The notes beneath the pieces were generated by a model, which searched no databases, had not been told where the DNA came from, and saw only the letters and a list, made by a program, of their open reading frames with translations. The position numbers and the translations under genes were made by a program. This document shows, in pieces, positions 16,373-24,982 of a stretch of 64,000 nt of DNA. The stretch lies in contig NZ_JAGHZZ010000002.1 of NCBI RefSeq assembly GCF_017745095.1, positions 1 to 64,000 on the forward strand, in the 5' to 3' direction. Position 1 is the stretch's first letter. Each line of letters starts with the position of its first letter. Origin of the DNA: Sporocytophaga sp. (GTDB lineage: Bacteria > Bacteroidota > Bacteroidia > Cytophagales > Cytophagaceae).

Positions 16373-16536
16373 AACTCAGAAATTAAGATTTATTTTTGAA
16401 TTTGTACATTTACAGGAAAGAGTTGAAAATTAGTATATTTTTTCCCTTATAAAAGTACTTTTAAAGGTAAAAGACAGAAATTTTTGAACTATATTTATAA
16501 ATTATTAAATATTTTATCCAAATAAGGTAAAAAACT

Positions 16537-18318
16537 ATGATTAAATTGGTAAATATCAAAAAGTTAGCACTTTTTTCTCTTCCAATTCTATTACTTACTC
16601 CGGAAGCACAGTCGCAATCAAAACTTACGGAAGATATCCGCCTGAATCAGGTAGGATTTTATCCATCTGGTCCTAAAACAGCAGTCATTGTAGATGCACC
16701 TTCAGACAAATTTTATGTAATAAAAGAAAATCTGAAAGATACAGTTTTTACAGGGCAGTTAACCCCTAGTGTTATATGGGAACATTCTAAAGAAAACGTT
16801 AGCAAAGCTGATTTTTCCAAATTTAAAACTCCAGGTTCTTACCGAGTATTTGTACCAAAATTAGGATATTCATTCCCTTTTGAAATTAAAGACCAGGTTT
16901 TACTTCCTGTAGCCAAAGGAAGTATCAGAGGATATTACTATCAAAGAGCTTCTATCGACCTTCTCCCTGAATTTGCAGGAAAATGGGCAAGACCTGCGGG
17001 TCACCCAGACAACAAAGTAATGGTTCACGGATCTGCAGCTACAGCGACACGTCCTGAGAAATTCGAAATCTCCTCTCCAAGAGGATGGTATGACGCAGGT
17101 GACTACAATAAATATATTGTAAACTCAGGTATAAGCACATACACATTACTTTCTATTTATGAACATTTCCCTAAGTTTGCTGATACATTAAAACTGAACA
17201 TACCGGAAAGCAAAAACAACATACCTGACCTTCTTGACGAGATTCTATGGAATGTAAGATGGATGATGACTATGCAAGATGAAGATGGTGGTGTTTACCA
17301 TAAATTAACCAACCCAAGCTTCGATGGCTACATCATGCCTGCAGATGCCAAAGCTCCAAGATATGTAGTTCAGAAAGGAACAGCTGCATCTCTTGACTTT
17401 GCAGCAGTAACTGCCCAGGCATCAAGAGTATTTGCCAAATACAAAAAAGAACTACCAGGTCTTTCTGATTCTCTATTAAAAGCAAGTGTAAAAGCTTATA
17501 CATGGGCTAAAAAGAACCCTAATATCGAATACAGACAAACTTCAGTAAATCAAAAATTCCAACCAGGCATCAGAACAGGTGAATACCCAGATACAAAATT
17601 TGAAGATGAGTTTCAGTGGGCTGCTATAGAACTCTTTGTTACTACAGGCAAAGGCGCATATTTCGAAGAATCTAAACTTGAATATGCTTTATCAGGTACC
17701 TATTCCGTACCTAACTGGGCAAACGTGTCTACTCTGGCTCTTTATACCATTGCACAAAACACCAATAAACTTGCTGAATTTGAAAACATCAATCCTGATG
17801 TCATTACCAATAAAATCTTGACCACGGCCAATAAGTACAAAGAAAATGCTCAAAAATCCGCATACGGAACGGCAATGGGTACATCAGGAGGAGATTTTAA
17901 CTGGGGAAGTAATAGTAATGCTGCCAATCAAGGTGTACTATTAGTTCAAGCTTATTTAATAAGTAAAGATAAAGCATATCTGGATGCGGCTCAAGCTAAC
18001 ATGGATTATCTATTGGGAAGAAATGCAACTACATATTGCTTCCTAACTGGATTTGGAAGCAAAAAAGTAATGCATCCTCACACCAGACCTTCAGAGGCTG
18101 ATGGTATTGAAGATCCGGTTCCTGGCCTTCTTGCTGGTGGTCCGAACCCAGGCCAGGAAGATAAGGCTGACTGCCCAGGATCTGTATATACATCAACAGC
18201 TCATGCAAAATCTTATATCGATCACAAATGTAGCTATGCGTCCAACGAGATTGCAATCAACTGGAATGCACCATTTGTATATTTAAGCTTTGCATTAGAA
18301 GCTTTAAGAGGTAAATAG
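16537..18318 (+). CDS. secreted glycoside hydrolase family 9 endoglucanase
   Basis: A 593-residue cellulase. A signal peptide (cut near TPEAQSQ, residue 27) is followed by a CelD_N-type Ig domain (about 31-120, IRLNQVGFYPSGPK) and an (alpha/alpha)6 GH9 barrel. Catalytic residues are visible: Asp186/Asp189 in GWYDAGDYNKY and the proton donor Glu571 in ASNEIAINWN; HPHTRPSEADG lies near residue 515. The protein stops 22 residues after the acid, so it has neither a carbohydrate-binding module nor a T9SS C-terminal domain, and is probably periplasmic or surface-bound by other means. It acts on beta-1,4-glucan, probably cellulose. Monocistronic: promoter-like TACATTTAC at 16405-16413 and a terminator downstream. 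Confidence 0.95.
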   Translation: MIKLVNIKKLALFSLPILLLTPEAQSQSKLTEDIRLNQVGFYPSGPKTAVIVDAPSDKFYVIKENLKDTVFTGQLTPSVIWEHSKENVSKADFSKFKTPGSYRVFVPKLGYSFPFEIKDQVLLPVAKGSIRGYYYQRASIDLLPEFAGKWARPAGHPDNKVMVHGSAATATRPEKFEISSPRGWYDAGDYNKYIVNSGISTYTLLSIYEHFPKFADTLKLNIPESKNNIPDLLDEILWNVRWMMTMQDEDGGVYHKLTNPSFDGYIMPADAKAPRYVVQKGTAASLDFAAVTAQASRVFAKYKKELPGLSDSLLKASVKAYTWAKKNPNIEYRQTSVNQKFQPGIRTGEYPDTKFEDEFQWAAIELFVTTGKGAYFEESKLEYALSGTYSVPNWANVSTLALYTIAQNTNKLAEFENINPDVITNKILTTANKYKENAQKSAYGTAMGTSGGDFNWGSNSNAANQGVLLVQAYLISKDKAYLDAAQANMDYLLGRNATTYCFLTGFGSKKVMHPHTRPSEADGIEDPVPGLLAGGPNPGQEDKADCPGSVYTSTAHAKSYIDHKCSYASNEIAINWNAPFVYLSFALEALRGK

Positions 18319-18357
18319 ATACTTTCAAATAATATAAAAGGTTTAACAAACCTAGCA

Positions 18358-18396
18358 AGAGGCTAAAGATCAATTCTTTAGCCTCTATTTTTTTTC
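18358..18396 (+). terminator. rho-independent terminator after the GH9 gene
   Basis: AGAGGCTAAAGA pairs with TCTTTAGCCTCT (12 bp, 5-nt loop), followed by ATTTTTTTTT. Confidence 0.92.
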
Positions 18397-18476
18397 TCCA
18401 ATCAACAACCTGTAATATTTATCTGTTACTTTTTTGAATAGGTGTATATTCTTCAAAATTTAATCTTTTTTTGGGT

Positions 18477-19049
18477 ATGGATAGATTTACAGCGGATGTT
18501 AGAAACAATTACAATAATTATTACCTGCTTTTCTCAACAATGGGGTCCGTGTGGCTTTTAGCAGGTTGTTTAGGCGCATATAACTACCCTCATTTGGCTA
18601 TGCTTGCATTGCTGGGTGGAGCTACATTATTTCAACCAATTTACAGAGTTGTAAGAAAGACCTTTGGAATAAAACAAACTAAAACAGACCATCCCCTAAG
18701 GATGCTCACAACCCTGCTGGCAATAGGAATGCCACTTGGAGTAACTGTCGGTTTTTTCCCGTTCAAAGAAAACATGAACTTGTTTTTTCCGGCTTTCAGC
18801 CTGCTATTTGCAATGATCTTTGGTATTATCGGATATATATATAAGATAAAATCATTTATCATTCTAGGATTAACCAACATGGCCGGAAATGTCTACATTT
18901 CTCACTTCTATTTTGACCACTTTGCCTTTGCCGGCCTGTTTACAGGTATTTTACTACTGGCAACTGCAAGCGCAGGAAAAATTTACGGAGAAATTGACTT
19001 GAGATATATTTCATTAAAGAAGAAAATTAAAATTCCTCAGGGAAATTAA
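18477..19049 (+). CDS. polytopic membrane protein, unknown
   Basis: A 190-residue hydrophobic protein with about five to six predicted membrane helices and short connecting loops. The C-terminus is basic (SLKKKIKIPQGN), suggesting a cytoplasmic end. A TTG six bases upstream is in frame; the ATG giving MDRFTADVRNNYNNYY is preferred. No family motif is recognisable. It is bounded by terminators on both sides and so forms its own transcription unit. Confidence 0.6.
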   Translation: MDRFTADVRNNYNNYYLLFSTMGSVWLLAGCLGAYNYPHLAMLALLGGATLFQPIYRVVRKTFGIKQTKTDHPLRMLTTLLAIGMPLGVTVGFFPFKENMNLFFPAFSLLFAMIFGIIGYIYKIKSFIILGLTNMAGNVYISHFYFDHFAFAGLFTGILLLATASAGKIYGEIDLRYISLKKKIKIPQGN

Positions 19050-19073
19050 AAAGGGCCCGAAAGGGCTTTTTTT
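19048..19073 (+). terminator. rho-independent terminator with GAAA loop
   Basis: AAAAAGGGCCC, loop GAAA, GGGCTTTTTTT: an 11-bp stem with two G-U pairs that overlaps the stop codon of the membrane protein gene. Confidence 0.8.
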
Positions 19074-19300
19074 ATATATGAAACTAGGCGTAAAAATCCT
19101 AACACTAATAAAAATCATTAAAAAAATCCACCAATATTACTTCAAAAAATACATCAAACCACAAACAAGATCCCTAAATAACTCAAAACATTCTAAATAA
19201 AACACAATTAACTAATTGTCAGAAATTTAACGTCATATACTCGTTAAATAGCCTAACACTTCAATACTACAGATCAAATGTAGTATTTATCACATAAACG

Positions 19301-19705
19301 CTATTTTTTATAAGTATTCAACCACTCTATTGCTCTCGACTTTGTTCTAAATAACTCAGTTTTAACCTTAGGTTTATCAAGCAACAAATACAGACGTCCA
19401 CCATAAAATGCAACATAACTATGCATCAAAAATGCTGATGCACTTATAAATTGCAAGGAATGAGGACTTGAAAACAACCTCCTTGTCTCATTATCTACAG
19501 ACTTAAGATTTGCAAAATCAACAAACAAAGGCATTGTAACGCCATTGGAAACTTTCAACCTATCCTCTATTACCCTCTTTGCTACCTGGGGAGTAAGAGA
19601 TGTAATGTCAGGTTTAAAAACTTCCATTAAAATTCCATCCTCAATCCAGAATTCTGCAAATTCATTTTCAAAATATGAATTTTTAATCATCTTTTTTTCA
19701 ACCAT
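19301..19705 (-). CDS. STAS/SpoIIAA-like small protein
   Basis: A 134-residue soluble protein. The alternation of strands and helices and the segment MPLFVDFANLKSVDNETRRLF resemble small SpoIIAA/STAS-type proteins common in Bacteroidota, where a conserved Asp/Asn region lies before a helix. The role is unknown; STAS-like proteins often regulate partners by binding. It is divergent from the alpha-oxoamine synthase/GNAT fusion gene with 55 bases between the starts, so the promoters overlap. An internal ATG at residue 6 is an alternative start. Confidence 0.6.
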   Translation of the reverse strand: MVEKKMIKNSYFENEFAEFWIEDGILMEVFKPDITSLTPQVAKRVIEDRLKVSNGVTMPLFVDFANLKSVDNETRRLFSSPHSLQFISASAFLMHSYVAFYGGRLYLLLDKPKVKTELFRTKSRAIEWLNTYKK

Positions 19706-19760
19706 ATCCGTATAAACTTTTGATAAAACCTTACACCTAACTAAAACTAAAATCTAAATT

Positions 19761-22169
19761 ATGAAAAATGTTCTAGAACTCATTAATGAGATTGTAACAA
19801 ATGGAAAAAATCGTGGGGTTGGGCAGTTTACTACAGAAGATGAATTTTATGACGGAAGAATTATTACCGTTGAGGGAAATAAGCTAATTAACTTTGGTTC
19901 TTGCAGTTACCTTGGTCTTGAACTAGATCAAAGACTTAAAGATGGAGCCATTGAGGCGATAAAAAAATTTGGCGTACAATTTTCATGTTCCCGTACATAT
20001 ATGTCATGTACATTATATAGAGAACTTGAAAGTCTGGTCAGGAAAATTTTTGATGCCCCAGTAGTATTATCAACTTCTGTTTCACTCGGACATCATGCAG
20101 TGATTCCTGTAGTGGTAGGAGAAAATGATGCTATAATAATGGACCAACAGGTTCATGCAAGTGTTCAAGATGCAGCTATAAAAATGAAAGCAAAAGGAGT
20201 CTTTGTCACAATTGTTAGGCATAATGACATGGATGAACTAAGAAAAAAAGTAACCGAACTTAGCCATTCATATAATAAAGTTTGGTACATGATGGATGGA
20301 GTTTATAGTATGTATGGCGACTTCGCTCCAATGGAGCAAATTTCCGAAATGTTAAAAAGTCACAAAAAATTCCATATTTATGCAGATGATGCTCATGGAT
20401 TAGGTTGGATGGGACGACATGGACGCGGATATGTACTCAATCAGATAAACCTACATCCTAAAATGATTGTAGCCACTTCGCTTAATAAAGCATTTGCAGC
20501 CGGTGGAGGTGCTTTTGTAATTCCGGATGAAGAACTTTGCCAAAAAGTAAGAAACTGTGGAGGTGCATTTATTTTTTCAGGACCACACCAGATTCCGGTT
20601 CTGGGAGCCGGCATAGCATCCGCTAAAATTTTATTATCAGATGAAATTTACGATAAACAAGCTGCACTTGCCGAAAAGATAGCTTACTGTCATGAACTTT
20701 TGGAAAGTCACAACCTACCTGTAGTATCCAACCCCAAAACTCCAATATTCTTTATAGGATTAGGATTGGTAAGAGTAGGCTATAATCTGGTTAAAAGAAT
20801 GCTTGGAGAAGGTTGTTTTGTAAATATCTCGGCCTTTCCTGCAGTGCCAGAAACCTGCACAGGAGTTAGATTTACCATTACATTGCACCATACCAAAGAA
20901 GATATTGAAAAACTTGTAAAAGGACTAGCATACCATTTTCCAAAAGCTCTTGAAGAAGAAGGCAGAACTATTAATGATGTTTACAGAGCATTTAGAAGAA
21001 TAGCTAATTTTAAGGAGAAAGAGGAAATCTCAATTCCTACATCAACGTCAGGGTTTTCAATTCAATATGAACACTCCATTTCCAAAATCGACAAAAATCT
21101 TTGGAATAAACTTTTAGGAACAGAAGGAATTATCGATCACGAAAGCCTTGAAATAATGGAAAGAAGTTTTTCCCAAAACTTTGAACCGGAAAATAATTGG
21201 AACTTCCATTATTATATTATAAGAGACAAGATTGGCATACCGGTACTTGCTACTTTTTTCACAACAGCTCTAACAAAAGATGATATGCTTGCTCCCCCTG
21301 AATCATCAAAAATTATTGAATCTGGAAGGCAAAAAAATAAATATTTCCTAACCTCAAAATCCCTGATCATGGGTACATTGCTTACTGAGGGTAAACATAT
21401 GTACCTTAATCAAAATCATAATGAATGGCAGAAAGCATTAATGTTATTACTCGACACTATCTGGAAGCTTCAGGATACAGAAAAAGCCGTCGTTTTAAAC
21501 CTAAGAGATTTTTACAAAAAAAATACGGATCTATATAATTTCTTTAAAGACCAGGGGTTTATTCCTGTTCCTCTTCCTGACACACATGTAATTGAAAATT
21601 TCAATTGGAAATCTGCTGATGACTTCATTGATCAGGTAACTAGTGAGAAACGCTACTATATTAAGAAAAGGGCCCAAAATTTTGAATCTTTATATGATGT
21701 AAATATTATTACTAATCCTTCTGAAAATAGGATTGACGAATACTATGAGCTATATAAAAATGTAGCGGCAAAAAGTTTCGTTTTAAATACCTTTTTACTT
21801 CCTAAAAAACTATTCCTGAATATGGCAAAGAAAAATTCGTGGGAATTTATTGAACTAACCATAAAAGGAACCAATCATCCTGCAGGTATTGCAATTTGTC
21901 ATAAGTCTGCAACAGAGTACTGCTTTCTGCTCACAGGAATGAACTATGAATTTGTTGATTCTCATAATTTATACCCTCAGATACTTTGGCAAATAGTTAA
22001 AAGAGCTGGTGACCTGAATGTTCCGACTGTTTCTCTAGGATTTACTGCTTCACAAAATAAAAGGAAATTTAATGCTAGTGTGATTGAAAAAATTGGTTTT
22101 GTTCAAATGAAAGACAGCTTCTCTGTTTCATTCATCAATACCCTTGCAGGTGGCGGAAAAGCAGCCTAA
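19761..22169 (+). CDS. alpha-oxoamine synthase / GNAT acyltransferase fusion
   Basis: An 802-residue two-domain enzyme. Residues 1-400 are a PLP-dependent alpha-oxoamine synthase of the serine palmitoyltransferase/BioF/KBL group: INFGSCSYLGLE (43-54), YADDAHGLGWMG with the PLP Asp209 and His212, and the Schiff-base Lys243 in ATSLNKAFAAGGGA. Residues 430-800 are a GNAT-type acyltransferase region ending LGFTASQNKRKFNAS..EKIGFVQM. The first half would condense an acyl thioester with an amino acid and release CO2; the second could acylate the resulting amine. Family members of this architecture are annotated only as bifunctional aminotransferase/GNAT. A sphingoid or sulfonolipid (capnine) product is my inference, not shown by sequence. 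Confidence 0.88.
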   Translation: MKNVLELINEIVTNGKNRGVGQFTTEDEFYDGRIITVEGNKLINFGSCSYLGLELDQRLKDGAIEAIKKFGVQFSCSRTYMSCTLYRELESLVRKIFDAPVVLSTSVSLGHHAVIPVVVGENDAIIMDQQVHASVQDAAIKMKAKGVFVTIVRHNDMDELRKKVTELSHSYNKVWYMMDGVYSMYGDFAPMEQISEMLKSHKKFHIYADDAHGLGWMGRHGRGYVLNQINLHPKMIVATSLNKAFAAGGGAFVIPDEELCQKVRNCGGAFIFSGPHQIPVLGAGIASAKILLSDEIYDKQAALAEKIAYCHELLESHNLPVVSNPKTPIFFIGLGLVRVGYNLVKRMLGEGCFVNISAFPAVPETCTGVRFTITLHHTKEDIEKLVKGLAYHFPKALEEEGRTINDVYRAFRRIANFKEKEEISIPTSTSGFSIQYEHSISKIDKNLWNKLLGTEGIIDHESLEIMERSFSQNFEPENNWNFHYYIIRDKIGIPVLATFFTTALTKDDMLAPPESSKIIESGRQKNKYFLTSKSLIMGTLLTEGKHMYLNQNHNEWQKALMLLLDTIWKLQDTEKAVVLNLRDFYKKNTDLYNFFKDQGFIPVPLPDTHVIENFNWKSADDFIDQVTSEKRYYIKKRAQNFESLYDVNIITNPSENRIDEYYELYKNVAAKSFVLNTFLLPKKLFLNMAKKNSWEFIELTIKGTNHPAGIAICHKSATEYCFLLTGMNYEFVDSHNLYPQILWQIVKRAGDLNVPTVSLGFTASQNKRKFNASVIEKIGFVQMKDSFSVSFINTLAGGGKAA

Positions 22170-22195
22170 AAGCGGAAACCCTAAAGCTAAAAGCT

Positions 22196-22248
22196 AAAAG
22201 CTGAAAGTTTAAAGTCTCAAAATGACATTTTAAACTTTCAGCTTTTTT
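22196..22248. terminator. terminator, possibly bidirectional
   Basis: AAAAGCTGAAAGTTTAAA pairs with TTTAAACTTTCAGCTTTT around an 11-nt loop with some unpaired bases, and runs into TTTTTT. It lies between convergent genes and its opposite side is also T-rich on the minus strand. Confidence 0.75.
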
Positions 22249-22313
22249 AAGTCGTGAGATTAAATTTTATGAATATTATGTGTATATCATATTTAAGCTT
22301 TGTGCTTTCTGCT

Positions 22314-22964
22314 TTAAGCTTTTAACTTTATCAAATAAATGATATTCTCTACCTTCCCTGCCTGCATAATTAAAGAAACATTCAATACAGAAGAGATCAA
22401 ACTACCATTCCATCGAAATTGAATAGGAATATTATTAAGGCTGCCATCCCACAGCATCAATTCCTCAATATTGCAATAGTTTTCAATTATTGTCTCAATT
22501 TTTTGCCCAATCAAAGTCTCTTCCTTAAAATCAGTCAGATCTTTAGCAGTTGAATTGGCAAAAAATATGTTCCCATTTATTCCTGTAATGAAAATAACTC
22601 TGTCTTTATTTTCCATTACATCAATAACCTTATGAACTCCATGTTTTGAAAGGGAATTTTCAGCAAGCTGCTCATTAATCATATTTATCCCTAAAGTCAA
22701 GAAGCTTAAAAAATCATGCTTAAAGCCAATATCCGTCGGCAGTCTTTTACTGAAATCGTGTAAAGCCATAGAAGCAAACACATCTACCATTTCCTCATAA
22801 ATAGTATCATATTTCCCCAAAATAAAATCAACTTCCTGAAGCATTTCAAAAATTTTGGTTTTATTCTCAGGTTTGATGTTTTGCTCTTCAAGGATTAGCT
22901 TTTTTAACTCTTTTAAAGTTTCAATTGTAAATGCTTTGTCCGAATCAAAAATGTTATCCTTCAT
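22314..22964 (-). CDS. PAS-domain protein
   Basis: A 216-residue soluble protein. The N-terminal about 110 residues are helical, containing LHDFSKRLPTDIGFKHDFL. Residues about 110-215 form a PAS domain (VIFITGINGNIFFANSTAKDLTDFKEETLIGQKIETII). No kinase, cyclase, HTH or other output domain follows, so it would act by protein contact or as a small-molecule sensor feeding another protein. It converges on the alpha-oxoamine synthase fusion with a shared terminator between them. Confidence 0.7.
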   Translation of the reverse strand: MKDNIFDSDKAFTIETLKELKKLILEEQNIKPENKTKIFEMLQEVDFILGKYDTIYEEMVDVFASMALHDFSKRLPTDIGFKHDFLSFLTLGINMINEQLAENSLSKHGVHKVIDVMENKDRVIFITGINGNIFFANSTAKDLTDFKEETLIGQKIETIIENYCNIEELMLWDGSLNNIPIQFRWNGSLISSVLNVSLIMQAGKVENIIYLIKLKA

Positions 22965-23267
22965 TTCAATTAATAGTTAAGTACTGATTAAAAATATAAA
23001 CTAGAAGATAAACAGGCCCTTATAAAAGACAAGTATAAAACGTTAATTCCTTAAAACCAAATGATTCCCACAATTTTATACCAAATATCCGATTAAAAAT
23101 CACTGAAAAAAACAGAGTAAAAATATATCGTATTTTTATTCATTAAGATTTTACTCTTCATTCTCCTTACTTACTGAAAACTCATTTTCCCCTATTGTAG
23201 TTATTTATTTGAAGGGCATTTATTTGGATGTCTATGGTATCTGTGTCGACTAGAATTTATATTTCTG
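22965..23267. other. divergent intergenic region
   Basis: About 300 AT-rich bases between the PAS gene and the first L,D-transpeptidase gene. It must hold both promoters. I see no palindromic operator, hairpin or small ORF that I would support. Confidence 0.35.
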
Positions 23268-24938
23268 ATGAGGGCATTATCAATAGTTTTTTTCTTACTT
23301 TTTTTGAATTCATGTGATTCTAAAAAAACAACTACTTTTCAGAGAGACTACAATGACAGTGTCTCATTCAACATTGTGATGCCAGAACAAATCACAATTT
23401 CTCACACTGAAATAAAAAACTTTATTAAGAAACATCCGGAATACCACCCCTTTCAGAAAAAACTGGAAAAATTTTACATGCGAAGGAACTTCCAGCCAGC
23501 CTGGTCAAAAGACTACAAGTTCATTCCTCAGGCACAAATGCTGGTAAATTATCTCAACCATATGAACAAACATGGCTTGCGAACCGACAGTGCAAATCTG
23601 ATCGCATTAAAGGATGCCATAAAAAAAAGTAATGACGCACAATGGTTTAGATTTAAAGACAAGCAGGAGACGTACACCTATGCTGATATTCTGTTGTCTG
23701 CTTCTTTTTTTAAGGATTCCCAAAAGATCTGGAGAGGCCACTTTAAAAACGATGATTTGGAAAACTTATGGAAAATCAAACACAAAAAAGTAAAGTACGG
23801 CAAAACCCTTGATTCCATTCTGTCTTCTAACTCTAGCGATCCTTTTTCTGAGTTTGAACCGTTACATAAAGATTATAAAGAGCTCAAGACTGTACTAAAT
23901 AAATATGCAGAAATTGCCGGAAACGGCGGATGGCCTACTATCAATCCCCAAGGCAAGGTACTAATCAAAGGAGATATTGATCCTGAAATTATACAGCTGA
24001 GAAAACGACTATATCTCTCTTCAGACCTTAGTCATTTTGAAGATAACAAAACCTTTGATCGAGAACTTGAGCAAGCTGTTATGCATTTCCAATACAGACA
24101 CAAGCTGAAAGAGGATGGCATAGTCAAAGGTGAAACGCTTAAAGAAATGAATGTCCCGGTCGAAGATAGAATAGATCAGATTACGATCAATATGGAACGC
24201 TGGAGATGGGTACCTGAAGAGCCTTCGGAAAAATACATACTCGTAAATATTCCTGAATTTAAAATGCATATTTTCGAAAAGAACTCCGAAATTTTTAACA
24301 TGAAAGTTATCGTAGGCAGAAGCGGAGCTTACACACCTATTTTTAGCGACCAGATAGAAAAAATAGTTATTAATCCATCCTGGATAGTACCCGCTAATAT
24401 CGCGGTAACAGAGCTTGTACCTTTGATCAAAAGAGATACTAGCATACTTTCTAAGCAAAATATAGAAATCTATACAGATTATTCGTTTAACACAATGGTT
24501 AAGCCTGACTCCATAGACTGGCTTAATCTTGACAGTCAAAAATTCAACTATGTGTTAAAGCAAAAACCGAACTTCTACAATCCATTAGGACATATTAAAT
24601 TTTTATTTCCCAACGAATACGATATATACCTGCATGATACTCCATCGGATTATCTCTTCGAGGAAAGTGAACGAAACTTTAGTCATGGATGCATAAGAAT
24701 CGAAGATCCTGTATGGCTAGCTTCTTATCTCTTGAAAGATGAACCTGATTGGAATAAAAAGAAACTTTATCAGGCTATTTACAGACAGGAGGAAAAAACC
24801 ATTTTATTAAAGAAAAAACTACCCGTTTACATCCTTTACTTTACTACATGGGTTGATGAGAAAGGAGCTATCCATTTCCTAAAAGATATCTATGACCACG
24901 ACAAACAGCTCAGATCTATTCTGGAATCAAAAGAATAA
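23268..24938 (+). CDS. L,D-transpeptidase lipoprotein, YcbB type (copy 1)
   Basis: A 556-residue lipoprotein (lipobox LFLNSC, Cys16) that would crosslink or anchor peptidoglycan through meso-diaminopimelate. Layout as in YcbB/LdtD: an N-terminal scaffold domain, a peptidoglycan-binding-like helical part (LRKRLYLSSDL...LEQAVMHFQYRHKLKEDG at about 245-290), then the YkuD catalytic domain beginning near residue 320 (ILVNIPEFKMHIFEK) with YLHDTPS, and SHGCIRIEDP holding His473 and the nucleophile Cys475. The catalytic motif is intact. The next gene is a paralogue starting 44 bases downstream. Confidence 0.92.
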   Translation: MRALSIVFFLLFLNSCDSKKTTTFQRDYNDSVSFNIVMPEQITISHTEIKNFIKKHPEYHPFQKKLEKFYMRRNFQPAWSKDYKFIPQAQMLVNYLNHMNKHGLRTDSANLIALKDAIKKSNDAQWFRFKDKQETYTYADILLSASFFKDSQKIWRGHFKNDDLENLWKIKHKKVKYGKTLDSILSSNSSDPFSEFEPLHKDYKELKTVLNKYAEIAGNGGWPTINPQGKVLIKGDIDPEIIQLRKRLYLSSDLSHFEDNKTFDRELEQAVMHFQYRHKLKEDGIVKGETLKEMNVPVEDRIDQITINMERWRWVPEEPSEKYILVNIPEFKMHIFEKNSEIFNMKVIVGRSGAYTPIFSDQIEKIVINPSWIVPANIAVTELVPLIKRDTSILSKQNIEIYTDYSFNTMVKPDSIDWLNLDSQKFNYVLKQKPNFYNPLGHIKFLFPNEYDIYLHDTPSDYLFEESERNFSHGCIRIEDPVWLASYLLKDEPDWNKKKLYQAIYRQEEKTILLKKKLPVYILYFTTWVDEKGAIHFLKDIYDHDKQLRSILESKE

Positions 24939-24982
24939 TTTCCTAAATTGATCCCGAAAAATTATTAACCGTTTAGATATTT

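Noticed and set aside
22314-22964. PAS protein as a complete sensor kinase
   Set aside because: No HisKA, HATPase or other output domain follows the PAS domain, and the frame ends cleanly.
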